Positions 48,818 through 55,913 of a stretch of DNA of 55,913 bases are shown here, in pieces. The position numbers were made by a program, and so were the translations under genes. The DNA comes from Bacteroides fragilis. Lineage in GTDB: Bacteria > Bacillota > Clostridia > Lachnospirales > Lachnospiraceae. Below the pieces are notes generated by a model. The model did no database searches, was not told the origin of the DNA, and worked only from the letters and a program-made list of their open reading frames with translations. The stretch covers positions 1 to 55,913 of the forward strand of contig JAMPFK010000018.1 in assembly GCA_023664485.1 (NCBI GenBank), given 5' to 3'. Position 1 is the first letter of the stretch. Each line of letters opens with the position of its first letter.

Positions 48818-51800
48818 ATGGCGAAAATGAAAGTATTTGAGCTTGCAAAAGAGCTTGAAAGACAAAGTAAGGAAATCATCGCTTTTTTGCAGAATAAAGG
48901 ATATGAGGTGAAGGTAGCCCAGAGTTCTATAGAGGACGAAGCGATCAAAGAAGCCCGCAGACATTTCGGCACGAATGTGTCCGGGAGCGCGGACAGGAAA
49001 GGGGCGTCCGGGGAAAAGAGAGAGGATAAGGCGGCGGAGTCCGAAGCAAAAGGCGCGGATAAGGCGATAGCGGCATCCGAAGAAAAGGGCGCGGACAGGG
49101 CGGCGGCGCCTTCCGGGGTAAAAGGCGCGGATAAGAAAGAGGCAGAGCCCGGAGCAGGGAGCGCGGACAGGAAAGAGACGCTGCCCGGAACAAAGAGCGC
49201 GGACAGGAAAGAAGCGGCTCCTGAAGCAAAAGGCGCGGAAAGAACAACAGCGGCCGGGGCAAAGAGCGTGGACAAAACGGAAAGCGCGGCAAAAGCGGCA
49301 AGGCCAGGAAAAGCGGAAGAGCCTAAGAAAAAGAAGAAAATTATTTTTGTGAGCAATCCCCACAATTCCAAGATGCCCGGCAATCGGAATGCGCAGGGGA
49401 ACGGCGACAGGAGACCGGCAGGCGGTCATAACCGTCCCGCGCAGCAGCCGGCGCCGCATAAGATCATCAGACCGACGCAGAAACCGATCCCCGTCACGGC
49501 GGAGCCGTATGAGGTGCGCCAGAAACAGCAGCAGGAGCGTTTGATGGAACGCAGGCAGCAGGAGAAGCAGGAAAGACTGGAGCGGCAGGAAAGGCTCGAA
49601 AACAAGGAACGGCAGGAGAACCGGGAAAGAGCGGAGAACAGAGACAGGCAGGATAACCGGGACAGACAGGAAAACAGAGAGAGACAGGATAACAGAGAGA
49701 GACAGGATAACAGGGAAAGGCAGGATAACAGGGAAAGAGCAAATGTCCAGAACAGGCAGGGCGGCCAGAACAGACCGAACAATCAGGAAAGGCCGTACAA
49801 TAACCGCGGCAATAACAATGAAAACAGAAGAAATGAAGGCCAGGGCCGTCCGAATTACAGGAATAATCAGGGCGGTAATCAGAATGCGGGATCTAATGCG
49901 GGCGGCAGCCGGAATTTTGGCGGTAATGAACGCCCTCAGAGAGGAAACGGCGGAGCGGATAATCGATTTAAGAAAGGTCCGAACAACAAAGACTTTGTGC
50001 CGGAGAGTCCCATCAAGGACGCTGAGAAGCACAGGGACGAAGAAAAGCGCAGAATCAGCCAGGAGAAGGATAAACGTTCTAAAAAGGATCTGATTTATGA
50101 AGAGGATGAAATGAACGGCAGGAACCGCAATAAAGCAGGCCGTTTCATTAAGCCTGAAAAGAAGGCGGAAACGGTCGTCGAGGAGCAGATCAAGGTCATT
50201 ACGCTTCCCGACTCCCTGACGATCAAGGAGCTGGCGGATAAGATGAAGATCCAGCCTTCCGTCATCATCAAAAAGCTTTTCCTGCAGGGACAGATCATGA
50301 CGGTGAACTCTGAAATCTCCTTCGAGGATGCGGAAAATATTGCGATCGAATATGAAATTATCTGCGAAAGAGAAGAGAAGGTCGATGTGATCGAGGAGCT
50401 TTTGAAAGAGGAAGAAGAGGACGAGAGCAAGATGGTGCAGAGGCCGCCCGTTATCTGTGTTATGGGCCATGTTGACCACGGTAAGACCTCTCTGCTCGAC
50501 GCGATTCGGAAAACGAACGTCACGGATAAAGAGGCCGGCGGCATTACGCAGGCGATCGGCGCGTATACAGTCAGGATAAAGGATCAGAAGATCACCTTCC
50601 TCGATACGCCCGGCCATGAGGCGTTCACCGCTATGAGAATGCGCGGCGCCAATTCGACGGATATCGCCGTACTGGTCGTTGCGGCGGACGACGGCGTGAT
50701 GCCGCAGACGGTAGAAGCGATCAACCACGCAAAAGCGGCGGGCATTGAAATTATCGTTGCGGTGAATAAAATCGATAAGCCGAATGCCAATATCGACAGA
50801 GTAAAACAGGAAATGACCGAGCACGAGCTGATTCCGGTCGATTGGGGCGGCTCTACGGAGTTCGTTCCCGTTTCCGCCAAGTCAGGCGAGGGAATCGAGA
50901 ACCTGCTCGAAACGATCTTGCTGACGGCCGAGATTTTGGAGTTGAAAGCCAATCCGAACAGACGCGCGAGAGGTCTTGTTATCGAAGCGGAGCTGGATAA
51001 AGGGCGCGGACCGGTGGCGACCGTGCTGGTGCAGAAAGGCACGCTGCATATCGGCGACTTTATTTCCGCGGGAGCAAGCCACGGTAAAGTCAGGGCCATG
51101 ATCGACGATAAGGGAAAAAGGGTCAAAGAGGCGGCGCCTTCCATGCCGGTCGAGATCCTCGGCCTTTCCGATGTGCCCAGCGCCGGAGAAGTATTTATTG
51201 TCCATGAAAATGATAAATCTGCAAAATCTTATGCGGATACTTATATGGCGCAGCATAAAGAAGAGATGCTTGCGGATACTAAGACAAGGATGTCTCTCGA
51301 CGATCTGTTCAATCAGATTCAGGAGGGCAATCTGAAAGAACTGAATCTGATCGTCAAGGCGGACGTGCAGGGCAGCGTTGAAGCCGTAAAACAGAGCCTG
51401 ATGAAGCTTTCCAACGAAGAAATCGTCGTAAAATGTATTCACGGCGGCGTCGGCGCGATTACCGAATCGGATGTTACCCTTGCTTCCGCGTCCTCCGCGA
51501 TCATTATCGGATTCAATGTCAGACCGGATGCAACGGCGAAAGCGATCGCGGAACGCGAAGGCGTGGATGTCAGACTTTATAAAGTCATTTATCAGGCGAT
51601 TGAGGATATCGAAGCGGCCATGAAGGGCATGTTAGATCCTGTCTTTGAGGAAAAGGTGATCGGCCATGCGGAAGTACGCCAGCTCTTCAAGGCATCCGCG
51701 ATCGGCAATATCGCGGGTTCCTATGTGCTGGACGGCGAATTCCAGAGAGGCTGTATGATCCGTATTACCAGGGAAGGCGAGCAGATCTACGAAGGAAAGC

Positions 51801-51943
51801 TGGCGTCCCTGAAGAGATTTAAAGATGATGTAAAAGAGGTAAAAGCGGGCTTCGAGTGCGGCCTTGTTTTTGAAGGATTTGACAGGATGCAGGAGCTTGA
51901 TATCGTCGAAGCTTATATTATGGTGGAAGTACCCAGGGGCTAG
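48818..51943 (+). CDS. infB: Translation initiation factor IF-2
   Basis: 1041 residues from ATG 48818, with GGAGG 8 bases upstream. The long N-terminal region (about 45-430) is low-complexity: repeats rich in Ala, Lys and Asp (KGADK, SADRK blocks) and a run of RQDNRE repeats, then Asn/Gly-rich sequence. The GTPase domain has GHVDHGKT at 550-557, DTPGHEAF and NKIDK, followed by the beta-barrel and C-terminal domains that bind fMet-tRNA. It promotes initiator tRNA binding and subunit joining. Longer than typical IF-2 because of the extended N-terminus. Confidence 0.96.
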   Translation: MAKMKVFELAKELERQSKEIIAFLQNKGYEVKVAQSSIEDEAIKEARRHFGTNVSGSADRKGASGEKREDKAAESEAKGADKAIAASEEKGADRAAAPSGVKGADKKEAEPGAGSADRKETLPGTKSADRKEAAPEAKGAERTTAAGAKSVDKTESAAKAARPGKAEEPKKKKKIIFVSNPHNSKMPGNRNAQGNGDRRPAGGHNRPAQQPAPHKIIRPTQKPIPVTAEPYEVRQKQQQERLMERRQQEKQERLERQERLENKERQENRERAENRDRQDNRDRQENRERQDNRERQDNRERQDNRERANVQNRQGGQNRPNNQERPYNNRGNNNENRRNEGQGRPNYRNNQGGNQNAGSNAGGSRNFGGNERPQRGNGGADNRFKKGPNNKDFVPESPIKDAEKHRDEEKRRISQEKDKRSKKDLIYEEDEMNGRNRNKAGRFIKPEKKAETVVEEQIKVITLPDSLTIKELADKMKIQPSVIIKKLFLQGQIMTVNSEISFEDAENIAIEYEIICEREEKVDVIEELLKEEEEDESKMVQRPPVICVMGHVDHGKTSLLDAIRKTNVTDKEAGGITQAIGAYTVRIKDQKITFLDTPGHEAFTAMRMRGANSTDIAVLVVAADDGVMPQTVEAINHAKAAGIEIIVAVNKIDKPNANIDRVKQEMTEHELIPVDWGGSTEFVPVSAKSGEGIENLLETILLTAEILELKANPNRRARGLVIEAELDKGRGPVATVLVQKGTLHIGDFISAGASHGKVRAMIDDKGKRVKEAAPSMPVEILGLSDVPSAGEVFIVHENDKSAKSYADTYMAQHKEEMLADTKTRMSLDDLFNQIQEGNLKELNLIVKADVQGSVEAVKQSLMKLSNEEIVVKCIHGGVGAITESDVTLASASSAIIIGFNVRPDATAKAIAEREGVDVRLYKVIYQAIEDIEAAMKGMLDPVFEEKVIGHAEVRQLFKASAIGNIAGSYVLDGEFQRGCMIRITREGEQIYEGKLASLKRFKDDVKEVKAGFECGLVFEGFDRMQELDIVEAYIMVEVPRG
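49640..49739 (+). repeat. Tandem 18-bp repeats inside infB
   Basis: About five to six copies of an 18-base unit (GACAGGATAACAGAGAGA and variants) encode repeated RQDNRE in the IF-2 N-terminal region. Copies may expand or contract by slippage. Confidence 0.7.
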
Positions 51944-51975
51944 GCCGAAACTGAGAGTGAATGGAAGGGGTTATT

Positions 51976-52338
51976 ATGCGTAAGAACAGTATCAAAAATA
52001 CCCGTATCAACGGCGAAGTGCAGCGGGTGCTGGCGGAGATCATCAGAGGGGATCTGAAGGACCCCCGTATCGGTGAGGTGACGTCTGTGGTCGCGGTGGA
52101 GGTCGCGCCGGATTTAAAGACCTGCAAAGTATGGGTCAGCGTGCTCGGCGACGGGCAGGCGCAGAAGGATACGCTTGCCGGATTGAACAGCGCTGAAGGT
52201 TTTATCAGGAACCAGCTGGCGCGGAAGATCAATCTGCGCAATACGCCGCAGATCCGGTTTATCATGGACCAGTCCATCGCATATGGCGTGAATATGTCGA
52301 AGCTGATCGACGACGTGCAGGGAAAGGCTGAAAAATAA
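51976..52338 (+). CDS. rbfA: Ribosome-binding factor A
   Basis: 120 residues from ATG 51976 (AAGGGG upstream). RINGEVQRVLAEIIRGDLKDPRIGEVTSVVAVEVAPDLKTCKVWVSVLG is a typical RbfA sequence with a KH-like fold. It aids late 30S assembly and processing of 16S rRNA. It lies directly behind infB, 32 bases after its stop, as in other Firmicutes. Confidence 0.96.
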   Translation: MRKNSIKNTRINGEVQRVLAEIIRGDLKDPRIGEVTSVVAVEVAPDLKTCKVWVSVLGDGQAQKDTLAGLNSAEGFIRNQLARKINLRNTPQIRFIMDQSIAYGVNMSKLIDDVQGKAEK

Positions 52339-52369
52339 TTTATGATTGAGTAAGAATGGGGGGGTTTTT

Positions 52370-53341
52370 ATGAAAATAACAGAGGAAGTAAGGGGTGCGG
52401 AAACCATCGGAATCGGCGGCCACATCAGGCCGGATGGGGATTGTATCGGTTCCGTCATGGCGCTCTGTTTATATTTGAAAAAAGAACTGCCGGATGCGCA
52501 GATCGACGTTTACCTGGAAAAGCCGGCGGACATCTTTGGCTGCATCCGGGATATCGACGTCATCAAGTCGGATTTTAAAAAAGACATCAGGCCGGATCAA
52601 AAGTATGACGTTTTTCTGGCGATGGACTGCAATGCGGAACGGCTGGGAGCTGTGGCGGCGCTGTATGAGAAGGCGGATAAAAGAATCAATATCGACCATC
52701 ATATCAGTAATACGGGCTGCGGAGACGTCAATATCATAGAACCGGAAAAGAGTTCGACCTGCGAACTGCTTTACGAAATGCTCGAAAAAGAACAAATTGA
52801 CGAAGATATCGCGAAGGCGCTTTATATCGGCATCATTCATGATACGGGCGTTTTCAGATATTCCAATACGTCGCCGCAGACGCTGCGGACGGCCGCCGAG
52901 CTGATTTCGTTCGGGTTCGATTTTTCGAGGCTGATCGACGAGACTTTTTATGAAAAGACCTATGTTCAGAACCAGCTTATGGGAAGGGCGGTCTTAGAGA
53001 GCATCCGTTTTCTGGACGGAAAATGCATCGTCAGCATGGTGGACAGAAAAGCGATGAAATTTTATCAGGCGGAACCGAAGGATCTGGACGGGATCGTAAA
53101 TCAGCTCCGCATTGTCAAGGGTGTGGAATGCGCTATCTTCATGTACGAAACGGCGCCGATGGAATATAAGGTGAGCATGCGTTCCAACGGCAGGGTGGAT
53201 GTTGCCAGGATCGCGATGAAGTTCGGCGGCGGCGGACACATGCGTGCGGCGGGATGCAGTATGAAGGGCACCTATTATGATACGATCAACAATCTGTCCG
53301 TACATATCGAAGAGCAGCTCCGGGAACAGGAGAATCTTTAG
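52370..53341 (+). CDS. nrnA: NrnA-type DHH phosphodiesterase
   Basis: 323 residues from ATG 52370, with GGGGGGG upstream. DHH/DHHA1 motifs are GGHIRPDGDCIGS, DCNAERLG, the DHH motif IDHHISNTG and the C-terminal GGGGHMRAAG. NrnA degrades nano-RNA oligonucleotides and pAp. In Firmicutes it is commonly encoded between rbfA and truB, as here. All active-site residues are present. Confidence 0.93.
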   Translation: MKITEEVRGAETIGIGGHIRPDGDCIGSVMALCLYLKKELPDAQIDVYLEKPADIFGCIRDIDVIKSDFKKDIRPDQKYDVFLAMDCNAERLGAVAALYEKADKRINIDHHISNTGCGDVNIIEPEKSSTCELLYEMLEKEQIDEDIAKALYIGIIHDTGVFRYSNTSPQTLRTAAELISFGFDFSRLIDETFYEKTYVQNQLMGRAVLESIRFLDGKCIVSMVDRKAMKFYQAEPKDLDGIVNQLRIVKGVECAIFMYETAPMEYKVSMRSNGRVDVARIAMKFGGGGHMRAAGCSMKGTYYDTINNLSVHIEEQLREQENL

Positions 53342-53393
53342 GCCTGTTCAAGATGCAGACAGGGGAATTTTTTACAGAAAGCATGGTTTCATT

Positions 53394-54296
53394 ATGTATC
53401 ATGGAATGATCAATATTTATAAAGAAGCCGGCTGCACCTCTCACGATGTGGTGGCCAGGCTGCGCAGGATTTTAGGACAGAAAAAGATAGGACATACGGG
53501 AACGCTCGACCCGGATGCGGTGGGCGTGCTTCCGGTATGTCTCGGCGCCGGGACCAGACTCTGCGATATGCTGGCGGATGAGAAGAAAGAGTATGTGGCC
53601 GGATTCCGGTTCGGGATAACGACGGATACGCAGGATATGTCCGGAACTGTTCTCTCCAGACAGGAAGCGACGGTCACGGAGCGGCAGGCGGCGGAAATCG
53701 TGGAAAGCTTTCTCGGCGTGTATGAACAGATCCCGCCCATGTATTCCGCCCTGAAGGTAAACGGCAGGAAGCTGTATGAGCTGGCGCGGGAAGGGCTGGA
53801 GGTGGAGCGGAAGGCAAGGTCTGTCCGAATAGAGGAAATCGAGATCCTGCAGACGGCATTGCCGTTCGTCCGGATGCGGGTCGTGTGCTCGAAAGGAACC
53901 TATATTCGGACATTATGCGACGATATCGGAAAAAAAGCGGGCTGCGGAGCCGTGATGGAGTCCCTGGAAAGAACGAGGGTCGGAAGATTTCGCGCGGAGG
54001 ATGCCCTGACGCTTTCCGATGTGGAAAAGATGCTCGAAGCGGGCAGACTGGAAGAATTTATCGTGCAGGTGGAAGAAATGTTCCCGGCGCTTCGGCGTAT
54101 CAGGATACGGGAGCATTATCAGAAGCAGCTTGAAAACGGAAACTGCCTTGCCTTAAAGATGACGTGCGGCCAGCAGGATATGAACGATGCCGAGCAGGTC
54201 CGTGTCTATAGTACGCAGGGCATTTTTTATGGCATTTACCGGTATGAGGAGCGGACGGAGACCCTTTTTCCGGTGAAAATGTTCCTGATGCGGTGA
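53394..54296 (+). CDS. truB: tRNA pseudouridine(55) synthase TruB
   Basis: 300 residues if starting at ATG 53394; ATG 53406 is an alternative, since neither has a strong ribosome site. The active-site motif GHTGTLDPDAVGVLPV has catalytic Asp39, and further TruB motifs are AGFRFGITTDTQD and GTYIRTLCDDIG. It makes pseudouridine 55 in the T loop of tRNA. The gene follows nrnA by 52 bases and precedes ribF by 47 bases, the normal order. Confidence 0.95.
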   Translation: MYHGMINIYKEAGCTSHDVVARLRRILGQKKIGHTGTLDPDAVGVLPVCLGAGTRLCDMLADEKKEYVAGFRFGITTDTQDMSGTVLSRQEATVTERQAAEIVESFLGVYEQIPPMYSALKVNGRKLYELAREGLEVERKARSVRIEEIEILQTALPFVRMRVVCSKGTYIRTLCDDIGKKAGCGAVMESLERTRVGRFRAEDALTLSDVEKMLEAGRLEEFIVQVEEMFPALRRIRIREHYQKQLENGNCLALKMTCGQQDMNDAEQVRVYSTQGIFYGIYRYEERTETLFPVKMFLMR

Positions 54297-54343
54297 GCGG
54301 ACAGATTCTGCGAGGGCCGTGCGGCATTGGGGAAAGGCAGGAA

Positions 54344-55288
54344 ATGAATATGCAGATAATACAGGGGACAACGGACTTTGCCCTGTCTCAGAAAAGCGCA
54401 GTCACGATTGGAAAATTCGACGGCCTTCATTTAGGACATCAAAAGCTGTTCGACAGGGTGCTGGCACAGAAGGAAAAAGGCCTTTCGGCCGTTATTTTCA
54501 CGTTCGATCCGACGCCGGAAGCCTTTTTTGGCGGGAAGGCGGTCAAGGGGCTGACGGACAGGGAAGAAAAGCTGGCGGCATTTGAAAAAATGGGGATCGA
54601 TGTGCTGATCGAATTTCCTTTGAATAAAGAAACGGCGGCGACGGAACCGGAATATTTTGTGCGGGAATACCTGATGAACAAGCTGAAAGCGGCGGTTGTC
54701 ATAGCGGGCACGGATATTTCCTTCGGCAGCAAAGGCGCGGGGAACGCGGCGCTGCTGCGGGCGCTCTCAAAAGAATGCGGGTATCGGGTGGAAATCATCG
54801 ATAAGGTGAGCGTTGACGGCGAGGAGGTCAGCTCCACGCTGGCGAGGGAAGCGGTCAAAACAGGCGATATGAAAAAAGCCGCCCTCCTGCTCGGTTCGCC
54901 TTACCCGGTGCGCGGCACGGTAGCCCACGGCAGGAAGCTTGGCAGAAAACTCGGCATGCCGACGGTGAACCTGCTTCCTTCCGGGGAAAAACTGCTGCCG
55001 CCGAACGGCGTCTATTATTCTTATGTATGGTTTCGGGGAACCCGTTATCCGGCGATTTCCAACGTGGGCTATAAGCCTACCGTGAGCGACGTGCAGGTAA
55101 TCGGCGTAGAGACCTATCTGTATGATTTTACGGAAGAGATCTACGGAAGGGAGATTATCGTGGAACTGCTCGATTTCAAAAGAGCGGAGATGAAATTCGA
55201 CGGCGTGGATGCCCTGCGGGAACAAATGAGCCGGGATATTGCCGACGGAAGGCGTTTTCATGGTTTACCGGTGGTTTCGGCAGTCTGA
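54344..55288 (+). CDS. ribF: Bifunctional riboflavin kinase/FAD synthetase
   Basis: 314 residues from ATG 54344 (GCAGGAA upstream; ATG 54350 is close). The N-terminal FAD-synthetase domain has the nucleotidyltransferase motif TIGKFDGLHLGHQKL and AGTDISFGSKGAG; the C-terminal riboflavin-kinase domain has VAHGRKLGRKLGMPTVNLLP and GVYYSYV. It makes FMN and FAD from riboflavin. Length and order are typical. The stop overlaps the start of the next, broken, gene frame. Confidence 0.95.
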   Translation: MNMQIIQGTTDFALSQKSAVTIGKFDGLHLGHQKLFDRVLAQKEKGLSAVIFTFDPTPEAFFGGKAVKGLTDREEKLAAFEKMGIDVLIEFPLNKETAATEPEYFVREYLMNKLKAAVVIAGTDISFGSKGAGNAALLRALSKECGYRVEIIDKVSVDGEEVSSTLAREAVKTGDMKKAALLLGSPYPVRGTVAHGRKLGRKLGMPTVNLLPSGEKLLPPNGVYYSYVWFRGTRYPAISNVGYKPTVSDVQVIGVETYLYDFTEEIYGREIIVELLDFKRAEMKFDGVDALREQMSRDIADGRRFHGLPVVSAV

Positions 55289-55867
55289 TGATGATTCCCG
55301 TCATTGTCGTCTGGTAGTCCTGACGGTCCTGATCGCTTTAGCTCCGGCAGGCGGACGCTCTGTGTGACGGAGGGATTGTTCACGCTCCCGGATGAAGAGG
55401 TGATGGGAATACTGGCGCATGAAATAGGGCATATTGCGAACAGACATTGCGAAATCCAGCTGCTGATTGGCGGCGCGAACGTTGTGATCGCGGGATTTTT
55501 GATGCTTTTGAAAGCCTTTGCGGGAGGATGCGCAGTCCTTTTCGGCGTTACCGCCGTGAAAAGCAGGGGGATTATCAAAAAGGGCCTGGCTTTTCTGTTC
55601 GCGGCCATTCCAGCGGGTGCGATATGGCTCTGGATAAAATTCTGCCAGCTCTTTCTGCACATATCCATGCGCGCTAATGAAATCGCTGCGGATACCTATG
55701 CGTACGAGATCGGATTCGGCCTGGAACTCGCGTGCGCGCTGGAAAAGTTGAGAGGGAACCGTCGGCCCCGTAACGGGTTTTTAAGAGCGGTTAACGCAAC
55801 GCATCCGGATTTTCACGAACGGATCGCCAATCTGCAGAATCTGGGCGTGGAATATTATGTTTATTAG
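55260..55867 (+). pseudogene. Frameshifted M48-family metalloprotease
   Basis: An ATG at 55260, overlapping the end of ribF, opens a frame MVYRWFRQSDDDS followed by a hydrophobic helix (CRLVVLTVLIALAP) that stops at 55365-55367. A second frame continues to 55867 with GRRTLCVTEGLFTLPDEEVMGILAHEIGHIANRH, which has the zinc-binding HEIGH motif and the following metal-binding Glu region of M48 peptidases (ANEIAADTYA). The second frame has no proper start; upstream it runs into a stop at 55292-55294. The usual segment between the first helix and the VTEGL strand is missing. It looks like one ancestral M48 gene broken by a deletion and frameshift. Confidence 0.7.
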
Positions 55868-55913
55868 GCCACTTATAAATGATTTTTGACGCAAAATGGC
55901 AAAATTTCTGCAT

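Noticed and set aside
48746..50824. A very long minus-strand frame opposite infB
   Set aside because: It mirrors the low-complexity repeats of infB; composition is Leu/Arg-rich with no motif, a typical antisense shadow.

Overview
The window looks like chromosome of a Gram-positive anaerobe of the Clostridia, most probably a Lachnospiraceae member. Pointers are the RimP-NusA-RnpM-YlxQ-InfB-RbfA-NrnA-TruB-RibF order, strong AGGAGG-type ribosome binding sites, a domain-permuted GH3 beta-glucosidase, an ECF S component beside a DUF4430 lipoprotein, two MATE exporters, and relics of a Tn916/Tn1549-like conjugative element. The lineage is inferred from gene content only.

Layout. 1-1000 (minus strand): a truncated lipoprotein gene and two regulatory genes (sigma-like and HTH_16-like) typical of conjugative elements. 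1284-9880 (plus): an unfamiliar seven-gene module behind a promoter overlaid by a perfect 12-bp inverted repeat. It encodes an acidic protein with a hydrophobic segment, a possible HTH/coiled-coil protein, a P-loop GTPase, two tandem paralogues (one soluble, one membrane-anchored), a Ycf46-like AAA+ ATPase and a coiled-coil membrane protein; a strong terminator closes it. This is the best candidate for an undescribed system. 9987-14478: GH3 glucosidase, facing an ECF S component, DUF4430 lipoprotein, a gene remnant and a GNAT acetyltransferase.

14600-21316: an AT-rich island with McrB-like, McrC-like and two adenine-methyltransferase genes, probably a LlaJI-like restriction-modification system. 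It ends exactly in the -35 box of the next promoter. 21313-23484: TetR regulator and MFS exporter with shared operators. 23579-26205: an ECF sigma factor with a SigW-like autoregulatory promoter and two proteins sharing an N-terminal motif. 26248-30851: an S1-domain protein, two MATE transporters and a PsiE-like protein, with a hairpin MITE. 30861-34135: a zinc-ribbon/toxin-like membrane protein, then a Type II restriction enzyme and methyltransferase separated by a second MITE copy. 34193-36950: phosphodiesterase, TetR regulator and a solitary tyrosine integrase, followed by a run of palindromes.

37317-44536: DedA protein, GT4 glycosyltransferase overlapping a response regulator, which overlaps its sensor kinase; then a soluble PAS hybrid kinase. 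44689-44962: divergent tRNA-Ala(CGC) and tRNA-Glu(CTC). 45499-46317: MscS channel. 46487-55288: the conserved ribosome maturation, transcription and translation-initiation operon through RibF. It is followed by a frameshifted M48 metalloprotease gene. Genes from about 46.4 kb on are core functions; most of the left two thirds is accessory (defence, mobile-element relics, transport).
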